Assembly: GCF_001646665.1 (NCBI RefSeq)
Contig: NZ_LWBU01000373.1
Location: 226,885-290,884 of the forward strand
Direction of reading: 5' to 3'
Source of the DNA: Streptomyces noursei
GTDB lineage: Bacteria > Actinomycetota > Actinomycetes > Streptomycetales > Streptomycetaceae
DNA length: 64,000 nucleotides
This document shows positions 16,829 through 24,631 of the stretch, in pieces. The stretch's first letter is position 1; each line of letters starts with the position of its first letter. The translations under genes were made by a program, and so were the position numbers. A model generated the notes under the pieces. That model saw nothing but the letters and a program-made list of their open reading frames with translations. It was not told the origin of the DNA and did no database searches.

Positions 16829-19341
16829 CGCGCGCCCGCCTTCCTCGCGAGACCGTCGGCGGCGGGTGTCGGCCCGCCGCCCTTGTACGTCACGCGCCAC
16901 AGCGCGGACCTGGAGTCGGAGGTGAAGAAACCGCGCCCGTAGTCCAGGACGTACAGCGAACCGTCCGGCGCGAACTTCCAGTCCATGAGATTCCGGATGC
17001 CGTTCGCCCCCACGGGGATGATCTTCTTCAGGGACTCGGCGTGCACGGGCAGGCCGCCCTTGCCGACCGTCCTCGGATCCATCAGCACGGCGTGCCGCGG
17101 CTGGTCCCCGTCGTAGAAGTCGCCGACGAACCACTTGCCGTCCCAGTACGCCGGCCACTTGACCGTGCTGCCGGAGGACGCGTCGTACCGGTAGACCGGC
17201 CCGTTCATGGTCGCCTGGCCGCCGCCCTTGAGCCAGGGCAGCAGCAGCTTCTGTTCCTCCGTGCGGTAGCTGGGCACGCCGTTCGCGTCGCGCGGGTAGT
17301 CGACGCCGCCGCCCTGCGGCGAGTACCAGATCGAGTTCGGCGTGACCGGCGGCAGGTTCACCAGACCGTCGTTGTTCGGCGACTCGTTCTTCGGCCGGGC
17401 GCAGTCGTACCAGCCGAGCGGCCGGCTCGGGTCGGGCAGATTGCGGTCCCGGTAGGGCTGGTTGTTGCCCATGCAGTACGGCCAGCCGTGGTTGCCCGGT
17501 CCGGTGATGGCGGCGAACGTGTCGTACTTCGCCGGGCCCCAGGTGGTGGACGGGGCGCCGGCGTCGGGCCCCACCCACCCCGCGTAGAGGATGTCGGTCC
17601 GCGGGTCGACGAAGATCCGGGCGGGGTTGCGCACGCCCATGACGTAGATCTCGCCCCGGGTCTTGCCGCCCCCCTCGTCCGGCTCCCTGCCGGTGAAGAG
17701 GTTGCCCTCCGGGACGGTGTACGTCCCGTCGTCCTCCGGGTGGATGCGGAGGATCTTGCCGTTGAGGTTGTTGGTGTTGCCCGAGGTGCGGCGGGCGTCG
17801 GCGAACGACAGGCCCTTGAAGGCGGGCTCCGGGTTGTTGCCCGAGTACCCCGAGCTGAAGCCGCTGGAGTTGTTGTCACCGGTGGCGATGTACAGGTTCT
17901 CCTTGGAGTCCCAGGCCATGCCGCCGCCCGCGTGGCAGCAGCTGTGGATCTGCACCGGCCATTTGAGCAGGACCTTCTCGCTCGCCAGGTCGAGCGTGTT
18001 CGTCGCGGGATCGAGGGTGAAGCGGGAGACGTACCGCTCCGCCGTGTGCCTGTCCCGGTCGATCCGCGCATGGGGCGTGTAGTGCAGGTACACCCATCCG
18101 TTGGTGAGGAAGTCCGGGTCCAGCTCGATGCCGAGGAGGCCCTCCTCGTTCTTCGTCAGCTCGTCGCCGCCGCCCTTGTTGCCGAAGACCGTCAGCTCGC
18201 CGGCGAGCTGCACCTTCCCCGTCCTCGGGTCGTAGACGTGGATCTCGCCCCTGCCCTTGCCGATGTCCGGGCTGTTCCAGTCCGTCACGACGGGCTTCGA
18301 GGAGTCCGCGCCGCCGCGCCCGATGTAGAGGACGCGGCCGTCGGGCGCGGCCACCAGGCCGTGCGGCTCGCCGATCTGGTCGTTGCGCCCCGGCTGGTTG
18401 GGCCGGGTCACGCGCTCCGCGGTGTAGTGGGCGTCGATCGTGGCCTTGCAGTCGGCGCGGGAGAGCCGGGTCGTCCAGAGCAGGGCGCCGCGCAGGTGGT
18501 CGCGGAAGTCGGTCTCGGCGAAGGAGTCGACCGTGCCGCCCATGCCCGTGTAGAAGGAGCGGCCACCGTCGTAGTCACGGCACCAGGACACCGGGTGGTC
18601 CCAGCCGTTGGCGCTCGGGCCCGGCGCGTACGTGCTCTCCCTGACGCGTGCGACCGTGTGCACGGTGCCCGACGGGTTGACCGTCCAGTTGAGCCATCTG
18701 TCCGGGCGCTTCCAGTTCAGCGGGAGCCGCTGGGTGGCCGGATGGAGCCGGTCCCCGACCTCGACGGTCGCGCGCTGCACGGCGGTGGGGCTGTTCGCGG
18801 CGGGCCGGGCGCCGACCAGACCGGTGAACCAGTCCGAGTACGGCTCGGTGCGCGCCGCGTCGTGGATGCCGAGGAAGCCGCCGCCGGCCTCCATGTACGC
18901 CTCCAGGCCCGCCTCCTGCTCCGGGTCGAGCACGTCACCGCCGCCGGTCAGGAACACGACCGCGTTGTACCGGCCCAGCCGGCGGCCGTCGGTGAAGACC
19001 GAGGCGTCGTCGGTGGCCTCGGTGCGGAACCGCTGGGCGGCCGGGCCCGACCCGCCGATCGACTCGACCGCCGCGATCCCGGCGTCGACCGTCGGCGACT
19101 CGGCCGTCGCCGAGGCGTGGAAGACCAGCACCCGCACATCGGCCCCACCGGGCGGGGACGGGACTGACAACGTTGTCCGTGCATGGGGGGCCGTCGTCCG
19201 TAACCGGGGGCCCGGCTCCCCGGGGTTGGGTCCGGCCGTGGCCGCCGTAGCGCTGAGCAGGGAGGCCGCCAGGGCGCCGGCGGCGAGCGCTGCCGCCGCT
19301 CCGCGGCGGGTTCTCGACCGGTGATGTGGTGCACGGTGCAT
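16825..19341 (-). CDS. Secreted ThuA domain - glucose/sorbosone dehydrogenase (GSDH-like) fusion
   Basis: 838 aa. I chose the ATG at 19341 (MHRAPHHRSRTRRG), which opens a twin-Arg-like, Ala-rich signal peptide. Residues about 65-300 are a ThuA-like, class-I-amidotransferase-fold domain (DVRVLVFHAS, VVFLTGGGDVLDPEQEAGLE, GGGFLGIHDA, SWCRDYDGGRSFYTGMGG). Residues about 320-838 form a six-bladed beta-propeller of the PQQ-type sugar dehydrogenase class: GEPHGLVAAPDGRVLYIGRG, EEGLLGIELDPDF, HAGGGMAWDSKENLYIATGD, MGVRNPARIFVDP, LMDWKFAPDGSLYVLDYGRG. Predicted to oxidise sugars outside the cell, passing electrons to quinone or copper protein acceptors. The stop overlaps the start of the cupredoxin fusion gene, so the two are made together. 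Confidence 0.87.
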   Translation of the reverse strand: MHRAPHHRSRTRRGAAAALAAGALAASLLSATAATAGPNPGEPGPRLRTTAPHARTTLSVPSPPGGADVRVLVFHASATAESPTVDAGIAAVESIGGSGPAAQRFRTEATDDASVFTDGRRLGRYNAVVFLTGGGDVLDPEQEAGLEAYMEAGGGFLGIHDAARTEPYSDWFTGLVGARPAANSPTAVQRATVEVGDRLHPATQRLPLNWKRPDRWLNWTVNPSGTVHTVARVRESTYAPGPSANGWDHPVSWCRDYDGGRSFYTGMGGTVDSFAETDFRDHLRGALLWTTRLSRADCKATIDAHYTAERVTRPNQPGRNDQIGEPHGLVAAPDGRVLYIGRGGADSSKPVVTDWNSPDIGKGRGEIHVYDPRTGKVQLAGELTVFGNKGGGDELTKNEEGLLGIELDPDFLTNGWVYLHYTPHARIDRDRHTAERYVSRFTLDPATNTLDLASEKVLLKWPVQIHSCCHAGGGMAWDSKENLYIATGDNNSSGFSSGYSGNNPEPAFKGLSFADARRTSGNTNNLNGKILRIHPEDDGTYTVPEGNLFTGREPDEGGGKTRGEIYVMGVRNPARIFVDPRTDILYAGWVGPDAGAPSTTWGPAKYDTFAAITGPGNHGWPYCMGNNQPYRDRNLPDPSRPLGWYDCARPKNESPNNDGLVNLPPVTPNSIWYSPQGGGVDYPRDANGVPSYRTEEQKLLLPWLKGGGQATMNGPVYRYDASSGSTVKWPAYWDGKWFVGDFYDGDQPRHAVLMDPRTVGKGGLPVHAESLKKIIPVGANGIRNLMDWKFAPDGSLYVLDYGRGFFTSDSRSALWRVTYKGGGPTPAADGLARKAGAR

Positions 19342-19535
19342 GTGTTCACCCACCCCTCTGTGGTCACAGCGAACGACGACGAAGCTAGACCTCTTTCCGT
19401 GGCACGCCAATAGCGCGGTACCAATCCGGCGAACTTTGTCCTGGCTGTGGATGAACCGTGGTCCACCCGGTTACGGTGTGCCCGTCCGGGGGCGGCTCGC
19501 CCCGTCATCCTCCGTACCGCACCGGGAAGTTGGGC
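19342..19535. promoter_or_regulatory. Divergent promoter region between the dehydrogenase and laccase genes
   Basis: These 194 bases separate two outward-facing secreted redox genes and must hold both promoters. It is clearly less GC-rich around 19380-19460. I do not see a clean palindrome or a confident -35/-10 pair, so no operator is called. Confidence 0.4.
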
Positions 19536-20525
19536 ATGGACAGACGGAGCTTCAACCGGCGGCTCCTCGTGGGGGGAGCGGCCGCCGCGACCGGCGTGAC
19601 ATCGTTGTCCGTGGCCTCCGCGCCCGACGCCGTGTCGGCCGAGACCCCACCGCCCACCGCCCCGGCGGGTGGGCAGGTGCGCCATCTCAGGCTGTACGCC
19701 GAGAAGCTGGCGGACGGTCGGATGGGATACGGCCTGGAGAAGGGCAGGGCGACCGTCCCCGGCCCGCTCATCGAACTGAACGAAGGGGACACCCTCCACA
19801 TCGAGTTCGAGAACACCATGGACGTACCCGCCAGCCTGCACGTCCACGGCGTGGACTACGACGTGGCGAGCGACGGCACGAGGATGAACCGCAGCCACGT
19901 GGAGCCCGGCGCCACCCGCACCTACACCTGGCGCACCCATGCCCCCGGCCGCCGCAAGGACGGCACCTGGCGCCCCGGCAGCGCGGGCTACTGGCACTAC
20001 CACGACCACGTCGTGGGCACCGACCACGGCACGGGCGGCATCCGCAAGGGGCTCTACGGTCCGGTCGTGGTGCGCCGCAAGGGCGACATCCTGCCCGACA
20101 AGCAGTTCACCATCGTCTTCAACGACATGACGATCAACAACATGCCCGGACACCGGAGCCCCGACTTCCGTGCCACCGTGGGGGACCGGGTGGAGATCAT
20201 CATGATCACGCACGGCGAGTACTACCACACGTTCCACATCCACGGTCACCGGTGGGCGGACAACCGCACCGGTCTGCTCACCGGCCCCGACGACCCCAGC
20301 AGGGTCGTCGACAACAAGATCACCGGCCCCGCCGACTCCTTCGGGTTCCAGATCATCGCGGGCGAGCACGTGGGCGCCGGGGCGTGGATGTACCACTGCC
20401 ATGTGCAGAGCCACTCCGACATGGGCATGGCCGGGCTCCTCCTCGTGGCCAAGCCCGACGGAACGGTCCCCGGCCACGACCCGCACCACCCGGTGGCGCC
20501 CCCCGGCGGTACGCACGCCCACTGA
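19536..20525 (+). CDS. Small laccase (two-domain multicopper oxidase, SLAC type)
   Basis: 329 aa from ATG 19536, with GGGAAG upstream. The N-terminus MDRRSFNRRLLVGGAAAATG is a Tat signal, so the enzyme is exported folded. Two cupredoxin domains carry all copper motifs: SLHVHGVDYDVA, GYWHYHDHVVGT, HTFHIHGHRW and WMYHCHVQSHSDMGM. These are the His pairs of the trinuclear centre and the Cys-His ligands of the type-1 site. Length and motifs match the trimeric small laccase of streptomycetes, which oxidises phenols while reducing O2 to water. The last residues (PGGTHAH) are His-containing. It is divergent from the dehydrogenase/cupredoxin pair and may be the terminal oxidase of that extracellular system (inference). 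Confidence 0.95.
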   Translation: MDRRSFNRRLLVGGAAAATGVTSLSVASAPDAVSAETPPPTAPAGGQVRHLRLYAEKLADGRMGYGLEKGRATVPGPLIELNEGDTLHIEFENTMDVPASLHVHGVDYDVASDGTRMNRSHVEPGATRTYTWRTHAPGRRKDGTWRPGSAGYWHYHDHVVGTDHGTGGIRKGLYGPVVVRRKGDILPDKQFTIVFNDMTINNMPGHRSPDFRATVGDRVEIIMITHGEYYHTFHIHGHRWADNRTGLLTGPDDPSRVVDNKITGPADSFGFQIIAGEHVGAGAWMYHCHVQSHSDMGMAGLLLVAKPDGTVPGHDPHHPVAPPGGTHAH

Positions 20526-20652
20526 GCGCCCGGCGGCGCGGGGCCGGGGGGGGCGGGCGCACGAGGGCGCGGCGCGGCGGGACCCCGCGTCGGTCATACG
20601 GGCGGGCGCCCTCATGATGCGGCGCGCCGGGGACGGCACCAGACTCGGCACC

Positions 20653-21453
20653 ATGCTGACAACCCGGTACGTCACCGGCGCCCCGAACTGGCTCGACCTG
20701 GGCACACCCGACCTCCCGGGTGCCGAGTCCTTCTACGGCACCCTGTTCGGCTGGCGCTTCCGGTCCGCCGGCCCGGAGGCGGGCGGCTACGGCATGTTCC
20801 GGCTCGACGACAGGACCGTCGCCGGCGGCATGACCGTTCCTCCCGACCAGGCGCCGCCGGGCTGGATGGTCTACTTCCGGACGCCCGACGCCGACGCCAC
20901 GGCGGCAGCGGTGCGGGAGAGCGGCGGAACCGTGCTGTTCGAACCGATGGACGTCTTCGACCTCGGCCGCATGGCGGTCTTCACCGACCCGGGCGGAGCC
21001 GGCTTCGCCGTCTGGCAGCCCGGCACCCTCCAGGGCCTGGAAGTGGTCAACGACCCCCACTCCCTCTGCTGGACCGAGCTGTACACGCACGACCCGGCCG
21101 CCTCCATGGCCTTCTACGGCGCGGTGCTCGGCATGGAGTCGTCCGCCGTCCCCTGGCCCGACGGAACCGGCACCTACATCCTCCTCAACCCGGCGGGCGG
21201 CGGTGACGACTCGACGTTCGGCGGTGTGGTGCCGCTCGCCGCCGAACCGGCCGAGGCGGACGAAGGGCCGTACTGGATGCCCTGCTTCGAGGTGCCCGAC
21301 ACCGACACGACGGCCGCCCGGGCCGAGCGGCTCGGCGGCACCGTCCGCCTGGCGCCGACCGAGATGGGCGGCGTGGGCCGCTTCGCCCGGCTCACCGACC
21401 CCTACGGCGCCCGTTTCGCCGTCGTCACCAGCACCCCGGCGGAACAGCCCTGA
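20653..21453 (+). CDS. VOC-family (glyoxalase/bleomycin-resistance fold) two-domain protein
   Basis: 266 aa from ATG 20653; an upstream extension is Arg-rich and overlaps nothing conserved. Two vicinal-oxygen-chelate domains: residues 1-130 begin GAPNWLDLGTPDLPGAESFY and end FTDPGGAGFAVWQPG; residues 131-266 begin SLCWTELYTHDPAASMAFYG and end LTDPYGARFAVVTS. The pattern (WLDL..DLP.A..FYG.LFGW, then a second half with YTHD...A..FY) is that of the hydroxylase or CFP30B-like VOC proteins common in actinomycetes. Members may bind a metal or a small ligand, but no substrate can be assigned. It stands alone, with 127 bases before it and 167 after. Confidence 0.85.
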   Translation: MLTTRYVTGAPNWLDLGTPDLPGAESFYGTLFGWRFRSAGPEAGGYGMFRLDDRTVAGGMTVPPDQAPPGWMVYFRTPDADATAAAVRESGGTVLFEPMDVFDLGRMAVFTDPGGAGFAVWQPGTLQGLEVVNDPHSLCWTELYTHDPAASMAFYGAVLGMESSAVPWPDGTGTYILLNPAGGGDDSTFGGVVPLAAEPAEADEGPYWMPCFEVPDTDTTAARAERLGGTVRLAPTEMGGVGRFARLTDPYGARFAVVTSTPAEQP

Positions 21454-21620
21454 CCCCGGCCGGGTACGGGCCGGCACGGTGACACCCCGGGCCGGCGCAA
21501 CCCCTTGCCGATCACGCCGAGGAAGCCCATGCTTACGGAGCGAACGGAACGGCCCCCGAACACCGTGCCGTTGATCGTTCATTGACGCGCCGTTTATCGC
21601 GGCGGGGCAGCGTGTGCGGC

Positions 21621-21869
21621 ATGCCGATCAACCACACCTCTTCCACCGCCGAACTCGCATGGCAGGAAAGCGCCCTGTGCGCCCAGACGGGCCCGGACTT
21701 CTTCTTCCCGGACCCGGGCTCCTCCACCCGTGAGGCCAAGCGCCTCTGCGCCGCCTGCGACGGTCGCGAGGCCTGCCTCGAGTACGCCCTCACCCATGAC
21801 GAGCGCTTCGGCGTCTGGGGCGGGCTGTCCGAGAAGGAACGGTACGCGCTGCGGCGGCAGGGGCGCTGA
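21621..21869 (+). CDS. WhiB-family [4Fe-4S] transcription factor, WhiB-like paralogue
   Basis: 82 aa. Four cysteines bind an iron-sulphur cluster: Cys20 (ESALCAQTG), Cys43 and Cys46 (RLCAAC), and Cys52 (GREACLEYA), spaced C-x22-C-x2-C-x5-C. The G-V-W-G-G turn (FGVWGGLSEKER, 63-74) and a basic tail (YALRRQGR) follow. The stretch WQESALCAQTGPDFFFP...STREAKRLC...ACLEYALTHDERFG resembles WhiB itself more than WblA, WblC, WblE or WhiD as I remember them, yet the N-terminus and tail differ. I call it a WhiB paralogue. Wbl proteins act with the sigma factor to control development, antibiotic output or redox response. I chose ATG 21621 over the TTG at 21582, since homology begins after it. Confidence 0.93.
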   Translation: MPINHTSSTAELAWQESALCAQTGPDFFFPDPGSSTREAKRLCAACDGREACLEYALTHDERFGVWGGLSEKERYALRRQGR

Positions 21870-21919
21870 GCCGCCGGAATATCCCGGTGCTCGCCCGCCC
21901 GGCCGCCACGTAGGATCAC

Positions 21920-23290
21920 ATGCGCATGGAGCAGCAGTTCAGCGCGGTGACGGAAGACGAGTTGGCCGAGTTCGGCCGCACGATGGGGCGGCTACGGGCC
22001 ATGCCGCTGGAGGACCCCCTGCGGATGAGGGGCGAGGAACTGGCCGCCTCCTTCGCCCGCGAGAGCCGCAACAAGCGCCGCAAGGCCCGCCGCCGGGCCG
22101 TGTCCGAGGCGGACGCCCGGCTCAGCGCCGCGACCGCCACCGGGGCGCTCGACCGCCGTGAGGACGCGCCGCTGCCGGCGCGGCGGGGCAGCGTGGGGGA
22201 GTTCCTCAAGCCCCGCCACTGCTACGTCTGCAAAGGGCTCTACCGTCGGGCCGACGCGTTCTACCACCGTCTGTGCCCCGGCTGCGCCGCCGACAACACC
22301 GCGCGCCGCGCCCTCTCCACCGACCTCGGCGGGCGCCGCGTGCTGCTCACCGGAGGGCGCGTGAAGATAGGGTTCCAGCTGGCGCTCATGATGCTGCGCG
22401 ACGGCGCCGAACTCCTCGTCACCAGCCGCTTCCCGCACGACACCCTGCGCCGCTTCCGCGCCGCCGAAGGCAGCGGGGAGTGGCTGGACCGGCTGACCGT
22501 CCTCGCCATCGACCTGCGCGACCCGCGCCAGGTGCTCGGCCTGTGCGAACGGCTCCTCGCCGACGGCCGGCCCCTCGACGTCCTGGTCAACAACGCCGCC
22601 CAGACGATACGCCGCCCGCCCGAGTCGTACGCGGCGCTGGCGGCGGGGGAGCGCGGCGAGCTGCCGCGCGGGGTCGTCGCGGCCCCGGGGTACGCCCCGG
22701 CCCTCCCCGCCGCGGGCGGCGGCGCCGGAGCCCTCGCCCTCGTACTCGACGGGGACGGCGACGCCGGCGTCACGACGGACGAGGCCGGGCTGCTGCCCGA
22801 CCCCGCGCCGGACAACTCCTGGTCCGCCCGTCTCGGCCGGCTCGACCCCGCCGACCTGCTGGAGGCCCAGCTCGTCAACGCCGTCGCCCCCGCGCTGCTG
22901 TGCGACCGGCTGCTGCCGCTGCTGCTGGCGTCCCCGCGGCCGCGCCGCTACATCGTGAACGTCAGCGCGGTGGAGGGGCGGTTCGCCGTGCGCAACAAGA
23001 CGGCCGGCCACCCGCACACCAACATGGCCAAGGCCGCCCTCAACATGCTGACCCGCACCAGCGCCGAGGAGCTCGCCCGGCAGGGCGTCCACATGTGCAG
23101 CGTCGACACCGGCTGGATCACCGACGAGAACCCGGCGCCCCGCAAGGCGAGGATCGCCGCCGCCGGCACCCGTACGCCGCTGGACGTCGTGGACGGCGCG
23201 GCCCGCGTCTACGACCCGATCGTGCGGGGCGAGGCGGGCGCACCGGTCACCGGGGTGTTCCTCAAGGACTACCGGCCGGCTGCGTGGTGA
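21920..23290 (+). CDS. SDR-fold oxidoreductase with N-terminal zinc ribbon and altered active site
   Basis: 456 aa, ATG at 21920 (another ATG six bases on). The N-terminus is basic and helical (residues 45-62, RESRNKRRKARRRA). A zinc-ribbon-like knuckle follows, Cys101/Cys104 and Cys119/Cys122 (HCYVCKG and LCPGC). Then a Rossmann domain starts at about 138 (RRVLLTGGRVKIGFQLALMM), with DVLVNNAAQT and IVNVSAVEGRF as in classical SDRs. Where the YxxxK of the active site belongs the protein reads HPHTNMAKAALNML, so Lys is kept but Tyr is replaced by Thr. An insertion of about 80 residues lies between NNAAQT and the next strand. It may be a binding or regulatory protein rather than a standard dehydrogenase. 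The 3' end overlaps the convergent chitosanase by 29 bases. Confidence 0.85.
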   Translation: MRMEQQFSAVTEDELAEFGRTMGRLRAMPLEDPLRMRGEELAASFARESRNKRRKARRRAVSEADARLSAATATGALDRREDAPLPARRGSVGEFLKPRHCYVCKGLYRRADAFYHRLCPGCAADNTARRALSTDLGGRRVLLTGGRVKIGFQLALMMLRDGAELLVTSRFPHDTLRRFRAAEGSGEWLDRLTVLAIDLRDPRQVLGLCERLLADGRPLDVLVNNAAQTIRRPPESYAALAAGERGELPRGVVAAPGYAPALPAAGGGAGALALVLDGDGDAGVTTDEAGLLPDPAPDNSWSARLGRLDPADLLEAQLVNAVAPALLCDRLLPLLLASPRPRRYIVNVSAVEGRFAVRNKTAGHPHTNMAKAALNMLTRTSAEELARQGVHMCSVDTGWITDENPAPRKARIAAAGTRTPLDVVDGAARVYDPIVRGEAGAPVTGVFLKDYRPAAW

Positions 23291-24203
23291 TCCGGAAGGT
23301 CTCCCCGTACGTCTGCCAGGTCAGCGGCACCGCGAGGTCCATGTTCCCGTCCCGCAGGAACACCCGCTGGGCGGTGTCGATGCGGGACGTGTCGCGCTCC
23401 CGCTGGGTCTTCTGCGCCTGCATCACGGCCCGGCGCGCGTCGAGGAAGGCGTTGAGGTACGCCTTCTCGTCGCCGCCCTCGGCCGCGGTCTCGGCCTTCT
23501 TCATCGCCGCGGCGCGGATGCCGTAGAAGCCCTCCGGGTCCAGGCCCGGCCCGTGCAGCACCATCGCGTCGTAGTAGACGAACTGGCCGAGCGTGGACAG
23601 CCCGTCCATCTTGGCCAGCCGCACGGCCGGGTCGAAGTAGATGCGGTCGCGCGTCTCGTCCTGGGCCTTGCGGAAGGCCGGGTCCTCGGCGGCCTTCTTC
23701 CACGCGGCGGGGAAGCCGGGGTCGAGGCCCTCGTGCGAATCGGTGCCGTCGACCGCGCGCAGCGCCGGGAGGTAGGCGGCCAGCGGGTTGCCGGGGTTCT
23801 TCTTCGTGTAGTGCTCGACGAGCTGGAGCATGTCGTTGGTGCCGGAGCAGAAGCCGATGACACCGGCGGTGTAGCCGTTCCCGTCGCCGATGTCCTCGAT
23901 GTCGTCGTACGCGCCGCGCCAGTCGAGGGTGGAGTTGTCCGCGCTGGCCACCAGCCGGGCGGCGATCTCCTTCTTGCCGGGCGCGGCGAGGCCGGGCGGC
24001 ATCTTGGCGATGCGCGCCTCCAGGGCCTTCTGCTCGTCCGGCGTGCCCGCCTTGAGCGGGTTCCCCGAGGCGGACGCCTGCGGGGCGGGGCTGGCGTCGA
24101 CGGCGTCGGCAGGGCGTACGGAACCGCCGCCTCCGCCGAACACGACGGCGGCGGCGACGGCTATCGGAGCGCCGATCAGGAAAAAGCGGGTCACAGGCTT
24201 CAC
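23262..24203 (-). CDS. GH46 chitosanase, secreted or membrane-tethered, with Asp at the catalytic-acid position
   Basis: 313 aa. An N-terminal hydrophobic segment (FFLIGAPIAVAAAVVFGGGG) and a Pro/Ala spacer precede the GH46 fold from about residue 70. Family signatures: LDWRGAYDDIEDIGDGNGYT, AGVIGFCSGTNDML, NPLAAYLPALR, YFDPAVRLAKMDGL, GQFVYYDAMVLHGPG, EKAYLNAFLDAR and IDTAQRVFLRDGNMDL. By my alignment to the Streptomyces N174 enzyme, the catalytic base Asp40 is kept (Asp107 here). The catalytic acid Glu22, in SAENSSLDW, is Asp89 here (SADNSTLDW, codon GAC). It would hydrolyse chitosan outside the cell if active. The 3' end overlaps the SDR gene by 29 bases. Confidence 0.9.
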   Translation of the reverse strand: MKPVTRFFLIGAPIAVAAAVVFGGGGGSVRPADAVDASPAPQASASGNPLKAGTPDEQKALEARIAKMPPGLAAPGKKEIAARLVASADNSTLDWRGAYDDIEDIGDGNGYTAGVIGFCSGTNDMLQLVEHYTKKNPGNPLAAYLPALRAVDGTDSHEGLDPGFPAAWKKAAEDPAFRKAQDETRDRIYFDPAVRLAKMDGLSTLGQFVYYDAMVLHGPGLDPEGFYGIRAAAMKKAETAAEGGDEKAYLNAFLDARRAVMQAQKTQRERDTSRIDTAQRVFLRDGNMDLAVPLTWQTYGETFRITTQPAGSP

Positions 24204-24631
24204 GCGGCCCAGCGTACGACGCTGCCGCCGGCCACCCGTGAGCGCCCTGCGCCCCCGCCGCCGGGGCGCGACCGGCCCGGCGGCGGCTCGGTGCGTACCG
24301 CGGGTGCCGGCTCACCGGCCGAGTGCGGGCCACCGGCGGGGCGGGGACCCGGTGCGGGCCCGCCCGCGCGGCGACGGTTCACCGGTCCGGTGCGGGCCGC
24401 CGAGGTCACCGGCCCGGCGGCCGGTGGGGCCCTTTCCGGCTCAACGGCCAGAAGGGGACGGCACGGGCCGCGGGTGCCGGTTCACCGTCCAAGGGGGCCG
24501 GCGGGGCCAGCGGCGCGGCCACGGGCCACCGGCCCGCCGCGGCCCACCGGCACGGCGGGGCCTGCGCGTACCGCGGGTGCCGGCCCACCGGCCCACCAGC
24601 CCGCCGCGGCCCGCCGGCCCGGCGGTGCGGG
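24204..24631. repeat. Intergenic region with three dispersed copies of a 23-28 bp repeat
   Basis: A 428-base stretch without a convincing gene, between the start of the chitosanase and the end of the desaturase. It holds three copies of CCGCGGGTGCCGGYYCACCG: 24293-24320, 24468-24490 and 24566-24593. The first and third are identical over all but one of 28 bases. Many shorter CACCGGCCC and GGCCGGTG pieces lie between them and could fold into hairpins. Long open frames here are low-complexity GC sequence. Confidence 0.6.

Noticed and set aside
14615..17578. A single 987-aa frame spanning the cupredoxin fusion and part of the upstream gene
   Set aside because: The upstream third is Arg/Gly-rich out-of-frame sequence of the dehydrogenase gene. 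The GTG at 16828 overlaps that gene's stop and opens a signal peptide.
24204..24631. CRISPR array
   Set aside because: The three repeat copies are unevenly spaced (about 170 and 103 bases) and imperfect, without spacer-sized intervals or cas genes.
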